Origin: Pedobacter sp. FW305-3-2-15-E-R2A2
GTDB lineage: Bacteria > Bacteroidota > Bacteroidia > Sphingobacteriales > Sphingobacteriaceae
DNA length: 64,000 bases
Direction of reading: 5' to 3'
Assembly (NCBI RefSeq): GCF_038446955.1
Contig: NZ_CP151803.1
Coordinates: 1,240,001-1,304,000, forward strand
In this document: piece by piece, positions 35,152 through 43,637 of the stretch
How positions within the stretch are numbered: position 1 is the stretch's first letter
Layout: the number at the start of each line of letters is the position of its first letter
Notes under the pieces: model-generated
What the model was told of the DNA's origin: nothing
The model's input: only the letters and a program-made list of their open reading frames with translations
Database searches by the model: none
Position numbers and translations under genes: made by a program

Positions 35152-36351
35152 ATGGCAAGATTTGTATTTATAGTTCCGCCTTTAACAGGTCATATCAATC
35201 CGACATTGAGCATTGGTGCAGTCTTGCTGCAACGGGGGCATCAGGTTGGATGGATTAGCTTAGACCGTGCTTTGGCATCGCGACTTCCGACAGGTGGGGA
35301 GCTCTTGCTCATCCAATATGAAGAGAATGACCTTCAGAAGCAGGAAAGTGAAAAGTACCTGGACATCATCACTAAAAAGATTGTTTACGGAATAGACAGC
35401 ATTAAATTTTTGTATGAAGAGGTGCTCATTCCTTTAAACAGGCACAGTTACGAAGGAATCGCCGATTGGCTGGACCGCTTTAAACCCGATCTCGTGATCA
35501 ATGATCATCAGATGTTTGCCGGTGCAATTGCTGCGGCAAATAAAGATTATACCTATGCCACTTCAGTTACTGCACCTGCTGCAATTAAGGTGATGGATGA
35601 ACTTCCTAAGGTACATGAATGGGAAATGAACCAGGTGATCGCCCTGCAAAAGGAATTCGGCATCGATGGCGAAACTGCGATTGCCTGTTCCGAAGAACTG
35701 ACCATGGTACTGACTTCCAAAGAATTTTTTGGGGAAATGGAACTGCCGGAACATTATCGTTTTGTGGGCCCGGTGATTCATCAGAGAACAGAACAGGCAG
35801 CTTTCAATTGGGCACAGTTGAACCAGCAGCCGGAAAACAAAAAAATCCTCGTCAGCATTGGGACTACGTTCGACCATGAGCATAAAAAAAGCTTTTTTGC
35901 GAAAGTAATCGAAGCATTTGAAAATGAACCCTTAACGGTGGTGGTGGTTTCTGACCCTTCTTTATTTGAGCAATGGCCTTCCAACTTCATCGTTCAGCGC
36001 AGTGTTCCGCAGCTGGAATTGCTGTCTCATCTGGATGCTGTGGTGTGTCATGGTGGCCACAATACCGTTTGCGAAACTTTAACCCATGGCTTGCCCATGG
36101 TCGTGGTACCTATCGCCTACGACCAATCGCACGTAGCAGGAAGGGTGGTCCGCGTAGGCGCAGGTTTGAGGTTGAATTTTAACCGTTTTAAAGCGAAACA
36201 CCTGAAAGAAGCGGTCGCAGAAATATTGGATAATGCCAGTTTTAAGGATGCTGCTGCGGAAATCAGTCATTCCTTCCGCAAGGCTGGGGGCACAGAAAAA
36301 GCAGCCGACCTGTTGGTGGAGCTGGCTAAGGAACCTGTAATAGATTGTTAA
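35152..36351 (+). CDS. UGT/MGT-type glycosyltransferase (GT1 family), first copy
   Basis: 399-residue GT-B fold enzyme. The N-terminal acceptor half opens with IVPPLTGHINPTLSIG, where His14 of the GHxxP motif is the usual catalytic base. The C-terminal donor half has VSIGTTF, VPQLELLSHLDAVVCHGGHNT, ETLTHGLPMVVVPIAYDQ and GAGLRL. The terminal Asp-Gln pair is the one that contacts the sugar in UDP-glucose-type enzymes. It probably attaches a hexose to a hydroxyl of the released polyketide lipid. It starts 12 bp after the hydrolase and is paralogous to the next gene. Confidence 0.88.
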   Translation: MARFVFIVPPLTGHINPTLSIGAVLLQRGHQVGWISLDRALASRLPTGGELLLIQYEENDLQKQESEKYLDIITKKIVYGIDSIKFLYEEVLIPLNRHSYEGIADWLDRFKPDLVINDHQMFAGAIAAANKDYTYATSVTAPAAIKVMDELPKVHEWEMNQVIALQKEFGIDGETAIACSEELTMVLTSKEFFGEMELPEHYRFVGPVIHQRTEQAAFNWAQLNQQPENKKILVSIGTTFDHEHKKSFFAKVIEAFENEPLTVVVVSDPSLFEQWPSNFIVQRSVPQLELLSHLDAVVCHGGHNTVCETLTHGLPMVVVPIAYDQSHVAGRVVRVGAGLRLNFNRFKAKHLKEAVAEILDNASFKDAAAEISHSFRKAGGTEKAADLLVELAKEPVIDC

Positions 36352-36366
36352 ACAATTAAAGAAGAA

Positions 36367-37575
36367 ATGATGTCAAAGTTTTTATTCGTTGTACCGCCGT
36401 TTTTTGGTCATATCAGTCCTACGCTAAGCATTGGTGCCAGTTTAATTGCCCGTGGGCATGAGGTAAAGTGGCTCGGCGTGATCCCTGTTGATACAAAACA
36501 TATCCCTGAAGGTGGAGCATATATATACCCTGAAGCAGACCTGGCAGAATACCAGGAAGAACTTCAACAGATCCTGAAACGCCAGGATGATGGTCCTGCC
36601 TGTTCAGGTCCTGAAGTGATGAAACTTGCGCTGGAAGAAACCTATGTTCCGATTGCCAGGATCATGATGAAAGGTTTGGGAAGGTTTGTAGATACCTGGC
36701 AACCGGATGTGATCGTAAATGATTGCATCACTTTTGCCGGAGCGCTACTGGCCCATATCAGGGGCATTCCCAGTGTCACCACTACGCCTGTACCTCCCGA
36801 TGTGATGGGAGATACCGCGAACAGCGCCCCTAAAATATTTGAATGGCAGGAAAACCTGGTAAAAGGTTTACAGCGGGAGTTTAAGGTATATGGAGATGAT
36901 ATTGTGATCCATTCCCGCAAGCTGAACCTGGTTTTTACGTCTCCGGAATTTGCCGGAATTGAAAATCCTGAACCACACATGAAGTTCGTTGGTCCCGTTA
37001 AAGGAAGGCCAAACCACGCTGCCTTTGATTGGGAACGACTGGAAAAAGCGACAACACCAAAGGTGTTTGTTTCTTTGGGAACCTTACTGGTCGACATCAG
37101 GGCGGCTTTCTTTCAGAAACTGATCGATGCTTTTGCCGATGCCCCGGTGACGATTGTGGCGGCAACAAACCCGGATATCTTCGAGAAATGGCCGGATAAC
37201 TTTATCGTCAACGGATTTGTTCCTCAGGCAGAACTGATGCCGATGATGGATATGGTGATTTGTCATGGTGGATTCAATACGGTGAACGACACGTTCATGA
37301 ATGGATTGCCTATGCTGATCACACCGATTGCCTACGATCATTTTCATACGGCTAAGCTCATTGAAAATGCAGGTTGCGGCATCAAGATCCGTTATAAACG
37401 ACTCCGCATTGAAGACCTTAAAAATGCCGTGTTTGAACTGCTGGAAAATCCTCAGTACAGAAACGCAGCATTGCGGATTAAAGAAACTTTTATTGCTGCC
37501 GGAGGAAATGATAAAGCAGTTCAGCTGCTGGAAGAATTTGCGGCTACGGAACAGGAATTGGTGGCCCTCAGCTGA
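36367..37575 (+). CDS. UGT/MGT-type glycosyltransferase (GT1 family), second copy
   Basis: 402 residues, clearly paralogous to the preceding gene: VVPPFFGHISPTLSIGASL (His15), VSLGTLL, ICHGGFNTVNDTF, GLPMLITPIAYDH and GCGIKIRYKRL. The donor-site Asp-Gln of the first copy is Asp-His here. In related UGTs this position influences the choice between glucose-like and galactose-like donors, so the two enzymes may add different sugars (inference). It could act second to make a disaccharide or glycosylate another position. The start is ATG-ATG, and either codon (36367 or 36370) may be used. Gap to the next gene is 5 bp. Confidence 0.88.
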   Translation: MMSKFLFVVPPFFGHISPTLSIGASLIARGHEVKWLGVIPVDTKHIPEGGAYIYPEADLAEYQEELQQILKRQDDGPACSGPEVMKLALEETYVPIARIMMKGLGRFVDTWQPDVIVNDCITFAGALLAHIRGIPSVTTTPVPPDVMGDTANSAPKIFEWQENLVKGLQREFKVYGDDIVIHSRKLNLVFTSPEFAGIENPEPHMKFVGPVKGRPNHAAFDWERLEKATTPKVFVSLGTLLVDIRAAFFQKLIDAFADAPVTIVAATNPDIFEKWPDNFIVNGFVPQAELMPMMDMVICHGGFNTVNDTFMNGLPMLITPIAYDHFHTAKLIENAGCGIKIRYKRLRIEDLKNAVFELLENPQYRNAALRIKETFIAAGGNDKAVQLLEEFAATEQELVALS

Positions 37576-37580
37576 TCGGT

Positions 37581-38834
37581 ATGAGAAGGAAATTGCTATT
37601 TGCTGAAAGGATGCTCCATGGAAATGGAACGCTGCCTTTTAATGCCGTCATTCCGATAAAAATCAAAGGAACTTTTTCGGAGTCAGGCCTGCAGCATGCT
37701 TTAAGGAAACTTCAGGAGAAACATCCTTTACTGAATGCAGCGGTAGAAAATGATCCGCAGGGCATGCCCTGGTTTGTGGTAGAGGAAGGAACTGTTGGCC
37801 CGATTCCGATCCGCATTACAGAAAGAGCAGGAGATCAGGATTGGGAAAGCGAATCGATGCAGGAATGGTCCAGGGCATTTGACACCGCTAAAGGACCTTT
37901 AATGCGGGTGGTTTGGATTAAGGGAGCCGAAGTTTCGGAAATGATTCTGGTGATTCACCATTGCCTTTGTGATGGCGGTTCAGCAATGGCAATTCTGGCG
38001 GAATTACTACTCCTGCTGGATGATGGTACGGTAGATATCGGCAAAGAAGAGCCGATTATGGGCATACAGGACATTATCCCCGCAGAGATTTTGAAAAGCA
38101 GGGCAAAAATCATCAAGGCGAAGCTGATTGGCGGAGTGGCGACCTTTGCACTCTGGATCGTTCCGCTGAAAAAACACCTGGTAGAACGGAAGAAAGATTA
38201 CATGTTGCACTGGAAGCTGGAAAAGGAACTCAGCGACCGTCTGATGCTCAAATGTAAAGCTGAAAAGGTAACAGTGAATACGGTGCTTTGTGCGGCGGTA
38301 TTACAAGCCTTTCAGGAGGTCAGAAAAACAGGTTTTCACAATAAGATTTCTTGTCCGGTAGACATCCGCAGGTTTGCACCAAGAATCAAAAGGGATCATA
38401 TCTTTGCTTTCGGATTGATGTTCGTGGTCTCCGCAGATCAGCAGCTGGATTTCTTTGGCAATGCCAGGAAGATGCAGGAAGATATAGACCGGAAAACGGC
38501 TAAATTGGATGCCTATGAAACCATCATGATGATGGAAGAATCCCATGCTTCCTTAAACAGGTTTACGGAGTTTTTAAAATATGGGAAATCAAGTAATGAC
38601 TGTATGTTCTCCAACCTCGGGAAAATAGACATCGTACATCAATACCAAAACTTTGAACTCGAAACGATCTTCAGTCCTTCCGTGATTGGGCCTTTAGGCA
38701 ATACCACGACACTGGTGACCTCCACTTACCGCGGACAGATGGATTTTACCTTCATTGCCAGCGAAGGGTTTATTCCTTATAAGGAAGCCCTCGGGATACA
38801 ACAGAAACTAATGGAAATCATCAACCAACTATGA
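37581..38834 (+). CDS. HHxxxDG acyltransferase (condensation/PapA-like), first copy
   Basis: 417 residues of the chloramphenicol-acetyltransferase-like fold shared by NRPS condensation domains, wax-ester synthases and PapA-type acyltransferases. The catalytic motif is His126-His127-Cys-Leu-Cys-Asp131-Gly, with the N-terminal LRKLQEKHPLLNAAV and ISCPVDIRRF in the second half as family marks. There is no carrier or adenylation domain. In this operon it most likely O-acylates the glycolipid or couples two chains, much as PapA5 does for mycobacterial lipids (inference). It overlaps the next gene by 4 bp (ATGA). Confidence 0.82.
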   Translation: MRRKLLFAERMLHGNGTLPFNAVIPIKIKGTFSESGLQHALRKLQEKHPLLNAAVENDPQGMPWFVVEEGTVGPIPIRITERAGDQDWESESMQEWSRAFDTAKGPLMRVVWIKGAEVSEMILVIHHCLCDGGSAMAILAELLLLLDDGTVDIGKEEPIMGIQDIIPAEILKSRAKIIKAKLIGGVATFALWIVPLKKHLVERKKDYMLHWKLEKELSDRLMLKCKAEKVTVNTVLCAAVLQAFQEVRKTGFHNKISCPVDIRRFAPRIKRDHIFAFGLMFVVSADQQLDFFGNARKMQEDIDRKTAKLDAYETIMMMEESHASLNRFTEFLKYGKSSNDCMFSNLGKIDIVHQYQNFELETIFSPSVIGPLGNTTTLVTSTYRGQMDFTFIASEGFIPYKEALGIQQKLMEIINQL

Positions 38835-40102
38835 GAAGAAGACTGATCATTGGCGAAAGAATTATGTATGTAGATGCAGAAACACCCCTTAACTGTGTTT
38901 TTGTAGTTAAAATAAAGGGCACTATTCTCTTAGAGAACCTGCGGATTGCCCTGGCAAAAATCCAGCAAAAGCATCCCTTGTTGCGTACCCGGATAAAGGA
39001 AGATGATGCCGGTGTGCCCCATTTTGTCTCGAGCAATAACCTTTCGGCAATTCCGCTAAGAATGGTAGAAAGACTCGGTGAAGCGGATTGGCAGGAGCAG
39101 TCTAAAGTAGAATGGAAAACACTGTTTGAAGGAGAATCGCTGCCCCTGGCGAGATTGGTCTGGATTAAGGGAACGGAATGCTCTGAACTGTTGCTTGTCT
39201 GTCCGCATTGTATCTGCGATGGGACCGGCTTTGTGGCATTGATGTCGGAAATGCTCCAGCTATTGGATCACCCCGAGCAGGAATTGATTCCTTACCCGCC
39301 TTTTAATTCAATTGAGGAATTGCTTTCTTCTTCATTTACAAGCAGCACTGGCAAGGTTTTAAAAACGAAGGTTTTTGCAGTTTTAGCCAGGTTATTCTTT
39401 CTGCTGAAGTCGTCAAAGCACAAACATCCGAAAGGCGAGGGATATCTGTTGAACTGGAAGCTGACGGAGCTGGAAACTTTAACCCTGGCAGGCGCCTGTA
39501 AAGACGCAGGAGTGACGGTGCATGCAGCGCTATGTGTCGCTTTTATGGAAGCCTTTCAATTGGTAAGAGGCGCAAAAGCACAAGGAAAGGTGATTTGTCC
39601 GGTAGATGTGCGGCATTTTGTGGAAGAGATTAAGAAAGATGCCCTGTTTGCCTTTGCACCCATCGCAGAGCTTGCGCTGCCCAAAGATAAGGGCAAGGAT
39701 TTCTGGGCGAAAGCAACGGAGTTAAAAACAGCGTTGAAAAATAAGATTGCTGCCATGAAAGTACATGAGCTCCTGGTGATGAGTGAGTATTTTCATGGTT
39801 CTGTAAATAAGATGCTGAAACACCTGAAAACAACAGATGGTGGGCATGACATTACGCTTTCCAACATGGGAAGGCTCAGAATTGCGGAGCATTACGATTC
39901 CTTTGAGGTGGAAACCTTATACAGTCCCAATGTTGGTTTTCCATGGAGGAATGCAAATACCCTGGTGGTCAGTACTTTTAAAAAGAGAATGGATTTCACT
40001 TTTCTCTCCAACGATTCCTTTTTGCCGGAAGAGGAGGCAAAGGCAATCAGAGATCAGGCAATGGAATTGTTGAAGGCAGAGATGATGGTTAGTTATGCTT
40101 AA
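38831..40102 (+). CDS. HHxxxDG-type acyltransferase, second copy with PHxxxDG motif
   Basis: 423 residues, paralogous to the preceding gene over its whole length (IQQKHPLLRTRI, VWIKGTECSELLLV, KVICPVDVRHFV). Its active-site motif is Pro125-His126-Cys-Ile-Cys-Asp130-Gly: the first, structural His is proline, while the second, catalytic His and the Asp-Gly are kept, so activity is likely preserved. It could esterify a different position or use a different acyl donor. The ATG overlaps the upstream stop, and the TAA overlaps the next start region, giving tight coupling. Confidence 0.82.
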   Translation: MRRRLIIGERIMYVDAETPLNCVFVVKIKGTILLENLRIALAKIQQKHPLLRTRIKEDDAGVPHFVSSNNLSAIPLRMVERLGEADWQEQSKVEWKTLFEGESLPLARLVWIKGTECSELLLVCPHCICDGTGFVALMSEMLQLLDHPEQELIPYPPFNSIEELLSSSFTSSTGKVLKTKVFAVLARLFFLLKSSKHKHPKGEGYLLNWKLTELETLTLAGACKDAGVTVHAALCVAFMEAFQLVRGAKAQGKVICPVDVRHFVEEIKKDALFAFAPIAELALPKDKGKDFWAKATELKTALKNKIAAMKVHELLVMSEYFHGSVNKMLKHLKTTDGGHDITLSNMGRLRIAEHYDSFEVETLYSPNVGFPWRNANTLVVSTFKKRMDFTFLSNDSFLPEEEAKAIRDQAMELLKAEMMVSYA

Positions 40103-40601
40103 TATGAAAACACAGGGCGATGCGATATTGAAAAAGTTTGTACAGAAGAAGCTGTTGCTTTATATCGTTCCTAACGTTATTTTCAATACGGTAATCCCTT
40201 ACCTCACCCTTCGTAACCTGGGGCCGGTTTATTTGTTTCAGGGCGAGTATTGCTTTGCCCGTTTTTTATTGCCGATGGCCTTGTTTCTGCCCTTTATCAT
40301 CACTTTTGATATGTTAAGGAAGACCATTATCCTGTCGGAAGAAGGGAGAGCAGGTTTTGTGCTGCCCGATCATTTCAGCAAGAATAAGTTCATGTTTAAA
40401 ATGGCCGGGCAGAACGGATTCGCCTCTTTGGTAGTGCTGCTGCTGATGATGCTTTGTGTTCATTTGAATGTGCCTAAAGGTTATGGTTTTGATGCCGCTT
40501 CGCTTTCTTTGATCCTCGGGGCAGTAGCGGGAACACTGACGATTATTTCGACCCTATGGCCGATAAAAAAGGTTAAGGAGTTGAGTGCTGTTCATCAATG
40601 A
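40095..40601 (+). CDS. Small four-helix integral membrane protein at end of the glycolipid operon
   Basis: 168 residues with about four transmembrane segments: LLLYIVPNVIFNTVIPYL, FLLPMALFLPFIITF, GFASLVVLLLMMLCVH and LSLILGAVAGTLTIISTLW. The tail is charged and cytoplasmic (PIKKVKEL). No family is recognised. It begins by overlapping the acyltransferase stop by 8 bp; an ATG at 40104, one base after that stop, is an equally good start. Its position suggests a membrane role in late assembly or transfer of the lipid. A remnant of a second copy of its C-terminus lies at 41573-41661. Confidence 0.8.
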   Translation: MLNMKTQGDAILKKFVQKKLLLYIVPNVIFNTVIPYLTLRNLGPVYLFQGEYCFARFLLPMALFLPFIITFDMLRKTIILSEEGRAGFVLPDHFSKNKFMFKMAGQNGFASLVVLLLMMLCVHLNVPKGYGFDAASLSLILGAVAGTLTIISTLWPIKKVKELSAVHQ

Positions 40602-41484
40602 TTTTTTTAAATTCTTCGACCTTATTGTCAGATTGAATCAGCCTGAGAAATTCGACATTTGATAAAAATAATACTTTATTGGAATTACCTGATTCACTCA
40701 TGGCTTCCAGGTAAGTTGTCTTTGCAAAACCACCTGTAGTTGCAATGATGCCAAGTTCGGATAGACCGTTGGAGTTTTTTAACTTGGTGTTAAAAATGAT
40801 AAAGTCATTCTTTCCAATATGATAACCTGGTTTATTTTTGCATTCAATAAGGATATACTTTCCGAACTTATTTAGGAATGAGTCTTTTGTCTCGTTTCGG
40901 ATGGATAAGTCTAATTCATTTCTGGAAAAGTCGATCTTTCTTTTTTGAATATCTCTATATCCCAGAAAGCCAAAAAACAAGCAGATGAACCTTTCAAATA
41001 ATAAGCCCTTTTTATGAAGATCTGTTTCATTCTTTGCGTCAGAATAATAATGTAGCAAGCTTGTATTTAGAACGGAAATATCCTCTGAAAGACGGCCATA
41101 ATAGTTTACTATAATCGGCTCGAGGAGTTTTGCAGTGCTATAAGTTTCTACTTTTTTGGTAATAATATCTATGATTTTTCCTGTTTTTAGAACAGTCGCT
41201 AATAAGCCGTCATATATTTCTCTATCTGGAGACATCAGTAGCACATGGGCAATTGGGTTTAACTCAAATATTTTATTTATGACCTCGACTCCATTGATTC
41301 CTGGTCTATCCATTCTGATATTCAAAATCACCAATGTGCAGAACCTGTTTTCTAAAGCATAACCGATTTCCGATACAGTGCTATAGGCCTCAAATTGATA
41401 CTCAGGTAAAAGATCCGTTAAATTTTTCTTTAGGGCATTATTTTGTAAATGCTGGTCATCAATTATTAATACAGTTTTTTCCAT
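40573..41484 (-). CDS. Pseudo-receiver domain fused to Mrr-like PD-(D/E)xK nuclease
   Basis: 303 residues. Residues 1-125 form a response-regulator receiver: acidic pair Asp9-Asp10 (LIIDDQ), the Ser of LLMSPD and the Lys of ITKK are present, but the phospho-acceptor Asp is Asn55 (LVILNIRM). Residues ~155-290 match the Mrr/type-IV restriction endonuclease fold: KGLLFERF (Glu164), FLGYRDIQKR, NELDLSI (Asp192) and ILIECKNK (Glu214-x-Lys216), a complete PD-(D/E)xK site. There is no HTH. It reads against the polyketide operon and overlaps the last operon gene by 29 bp at the 3' ends. The coding sequence is visibly more AT-rich than its surroundings, suggesting recent acquisition. The partner kinase and DNA target are unknown. 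Confidence 0.8.
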   Translation of the reverse strand: MEKTVLIIDDQHLQNNALKKNLTDLLPEYQFEAYSTVSEIGYALENRFCTLVILNIRMDRPGINGVEVINKIFELNPIAHVLLMSPDREIYDGLLATVLKTGKIIDIITKKVETYSTAKLLEPIIVNYYGRLSEDISVLNTSLLHYYSDAKNETDLHKKGLLFERFICLFFGFLGYRDIQKRKIDFSRNELDLSIRNETKDSFLNKFGKYILIECKNKPGYHIGKNDFIIFNTKLKNSNGLSELGIIATTGGFAKTTYLEAMSESGNSNKVLFLSNVEFLRLIQSDNKVEEFKKIIDEQHSTP

Positions 41485-41572
41485 TCAACACAGTCTGTTT
41501 ATTTGCAGATGGACTAATATGTATATAATTTATGTATATTTAACTATTGTGATATTTATTTATCTTATTTGA

Positions 41573-41661
41573 TTGTTGGCTCTTGTTTCTCTTGCGGAAA
41601 TATTGACGGTTATTTCGATACTATGGTCGATAAAGAAGATGAAAGGTCAGCTGTTTTAATA
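41573..41661 (+). pseudogene. C-terminal remnant of a second copy of the operon's membrane-protein gene
   Basis: The frame reads ALVSLAEILTVISILWSIKKMK and then QLF-stop (in pieces: AEILTVISILWSIKKMK). It aligns with AGTLTIISTLWPIKKVK at the C-terminus of the membrane protein ending at 40601, and the DNA is also alike (TGACGGTTATTTCGATACTA versus TGACGATTATTTCGACCCTA). A TGA closes the frame upstream at 41570, and no start or upstream homology remains. The nuclease gene lies exactly between the intact and broken copies. Confidence 0.7.
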
Positions 41662-41804
41662 CCTTGTTTAAATTCTGCAACGTGTTTATGGTCATCTCCT
41701 CCTGATTTGATCATGACCGCATTTCAAAAATAATTTGCTATCATTGAAAGGGGGAAATATTATTCTGGAGCATTTTGTGTCCGAGGTGCATCCGTATTCA
41801 ATTA

Positions 41805-42374
41805 ATGAAGACTTACCATACTTTTTCTGATCAGGAATTAACCGTCATGTTAAGGCAGGGCGAAAAAGGAGCGCTTACAGAAATTTACAAGCGTTATCAA
41901 CCGCTTCTTTACAGTCATGCTTACCGGCGACTGCCCGATCAGGAGGAAATCAGGGACCTCATTCAGGAGCTTTTTATCACCCTTTGGGACAACCGCAATT
42001 CATTTCAACTCCATGGAAGCCTGGCTTCCTATCTGTATACTTCCGTACGCAACAGGATCTTGAACCTGTATAGAAATCAAAAAGTGCGGGATAATTATAG
42101 TCTTTCGTTAAAGAATTTTATGGAGCAGGGCAGTAATATTACAGAAGAAACACTTCGGGAAAAGGAACTTGTGCAGCTCGTAGAGCAGGAGGTTGCCGCT
42201 TTGCCCTCACAGATGCGCTTGATTTTTGAAATGAGCCGTAACCTGGAGATGAGCCATAATGAAATTGCGCTGGAGCTTGATCTAAGCCCACATACAGTAC
42301 GTACCCAGGTTAGAAATGCACTTCGTATTTTGAGAGAGAAATTAGGGGTAAATATCTTTTTAATCTTTTTTTAA
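41805..42374 (+). CDS. ECF-type RNA polymerase sigma factor, FecI-like
   Basis: 189 residues from the ATG at 41805 (MKTYHTFSDQEL); an upstream TTG extension is not supported. Region 2 is YKRYQPLLYSHAYRRL with IRDLIQELFITLW. Region 4 is LPSQMRLIFEMSRNLEMSHNEIALELDLSPHTVRTQ. It is paired with the FecR-like gene 74 bp downstream and the STN-bearing SusC after that, the standard trans-envelope relay in which substrate in the receptor frees the sigma factor. It should drive the operon 43.8-49.7 kb. Confidence 0.92.
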   Translation: MKTYHTFSDQELTVMLRQGEKGALTEIYKRYQPLLYSHAYRRLPDQEEIRDLIQELFITLWDNRNSFQLHGSLASYLYTSVRNRILNLYRNQKVRDNYSLSLKNFMEQGSNITEETLREKELVQLVEQEVAALPSQMRLIFEMSRNLEMSHNEIALELDLSPHTVRTQVRNALRILREKLGVNIFLIFF

Positions 42375-42448
42375 AAATCATCTACTCTATGAGCCGGGCT
42401 TAGGTGTCATTTGTTTATAGCCCGTAATATTTATGGGAGCACAAGTCA

Positions 42449-43582
42449 ATGGAAAAAGCAACGGATCTACTAGATAAGTACAATTCAGGAATGGCTACGG
42501 ATGAAGAAAAGGCAACCGTAGAAAGCTGGTATCTTAAATATAAGACTGCAGCTACTGACCTTAGTCAGCAGAAAATAGAGCAGGAATACCTGCTTGGGCT
42601 GGAAGCATTGACCAGTCATATGGACCGCTCTTCTTCCCTGCGGTTGTGGCCGAGGATAGTTGCTGCAGCGGCATTGTTCCTCGTTCTGAGCATTGGAGCT
42701 TTCTTTGTTTTTCGCCCTGCGCTAAAACAGGAAAGGACTTCCTATCAGCATAACGATATCGGTATTGGAGGAAACAGGGCGGTACTAACCCTTTCAAACG
42801 GACGACAGATTTCGTTAACAGATGCGGTCAATGGAACGATTGTGGAGGAATCCGGAATCAAGGTGACGAAAACCCGGGATGGCCAGCTGTTATATGTATT
42901 AAACGGTAAGCAATCCGCAGCAGAACAGATCAGCTATAATACCATCACTACTCCTAAAGGCGGACAATACCAGATTATTCTTCCCGATGGCACTAAGGTT
43001 TGGCTCAACGCGGCCTCTTCATTGGTATATCCTACCGCATTTTCTGCAGTACAGCGAAAAGTGGTCTTGAAAGGAGAAGCCTATTTCGAAGTGGCCAAAC
43101 AGTTGCCCAAGAAAGTACCTTTTATTGTGCAGACCGACAGAGCTAAAGTAGAAGTGCTGGGCACGCATTTTAACGTCAATGCTTACGACAATGAGCCTTT
43201 TACCAAAACCACTTTACTCGAAGGGAAAGTAGCTGTCAGTTATCCTGAAACCAACCATGCCCTTATCTTGAGCCCCAATCAACAGGCATGGAACGATAAA
43301 AAAACAGACTTGATTCGGGTAATTACGGTAGATCCGGAATATGATATTGCCTGGAAAAAGGGCTGGTTCATGTTTAATGACGAAAGCATTGAAAGCATTA
43401 TGAGAAAGATCTCCAGATGGTATGATGTAGAAGTGGTATACGAAGGGAAGATCACCGCTCATCAGGTATTTGGAGGAACAGTGAACAGGTTTGAAAATGT
43501 CTCCAAAGTACTGGAGATGCTGGAACTGACCAATGCCGTTCATTTTAAAATTGAAGGAAGAAAAATTACGGTAATGCCCTGA
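42449..43582 (+). CDS. FecR-family anti-sigma regulator
   Basis: 377 residues with a cytoplasmic N-terminal sigma-binding segment (1-65, including ATDEEKATVESWYLKY), one transmembrane helix (about 69-90, IVAAAALFLVLSIGAFFVF) and a periplasmic FecR domain. The domain shows TTPKGGQYQIILPDGTKVWLNAASSLVYP, GEAYFEVAK, VEVLGTHFNVNAY and the C-terminal secretin-like ISRWYDVEVVYEG. It passes the receptor signal to the sigma factor encoded immediately upstream. The 221-bp space to SusC holds its own promoter-like and hairpin elements, so SusC can be transcribed separately. Confidence 0.92.
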   Translation: MEKATDLLDKYNSGMATDEEKATVESWYLKYKTAATDLSQQKIEQEYLLGLEALTSHMDRSSSLRLWPRIVAAAALFLVLSIGAFFVFRPALKQERTSYQHNDIGIGGNRAVLTLSNGRQISLTDAVNGTIVEESGIKVTKTRDGQLLYVLNGKQSAAEQISYNTITTPKGGQYQIILPDGTKVWLNAASSLVYPTAFSAVQRKVVLKGEAYFEVAKQLPKKVPFIVQTDRAKVEVLGTHFNVNAYDNEPFTKTTLLEGKVAVSYPETNHALILSPNQQAWNDKKTDLIRVITVDPEYDIAWKKGWFMFNDESIESIMRKISRWYDVEVVYEGKITAHQVFGGTVNRFENVSKVLEMLELTNAVHFKIEGRKITVMP

Positions 43583-43637
43583 GACCACCAGGTATCGTAA
43601 GTTCAAATAAATATCAACAAACCATAAACAACCAACA

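Noticed and set aside
41518..41545. TATGTATA direct repeats upstream of the nuclease gene
   Set aside because: Low-complexity AT-rich sequence; too short to call an att site or iteron.
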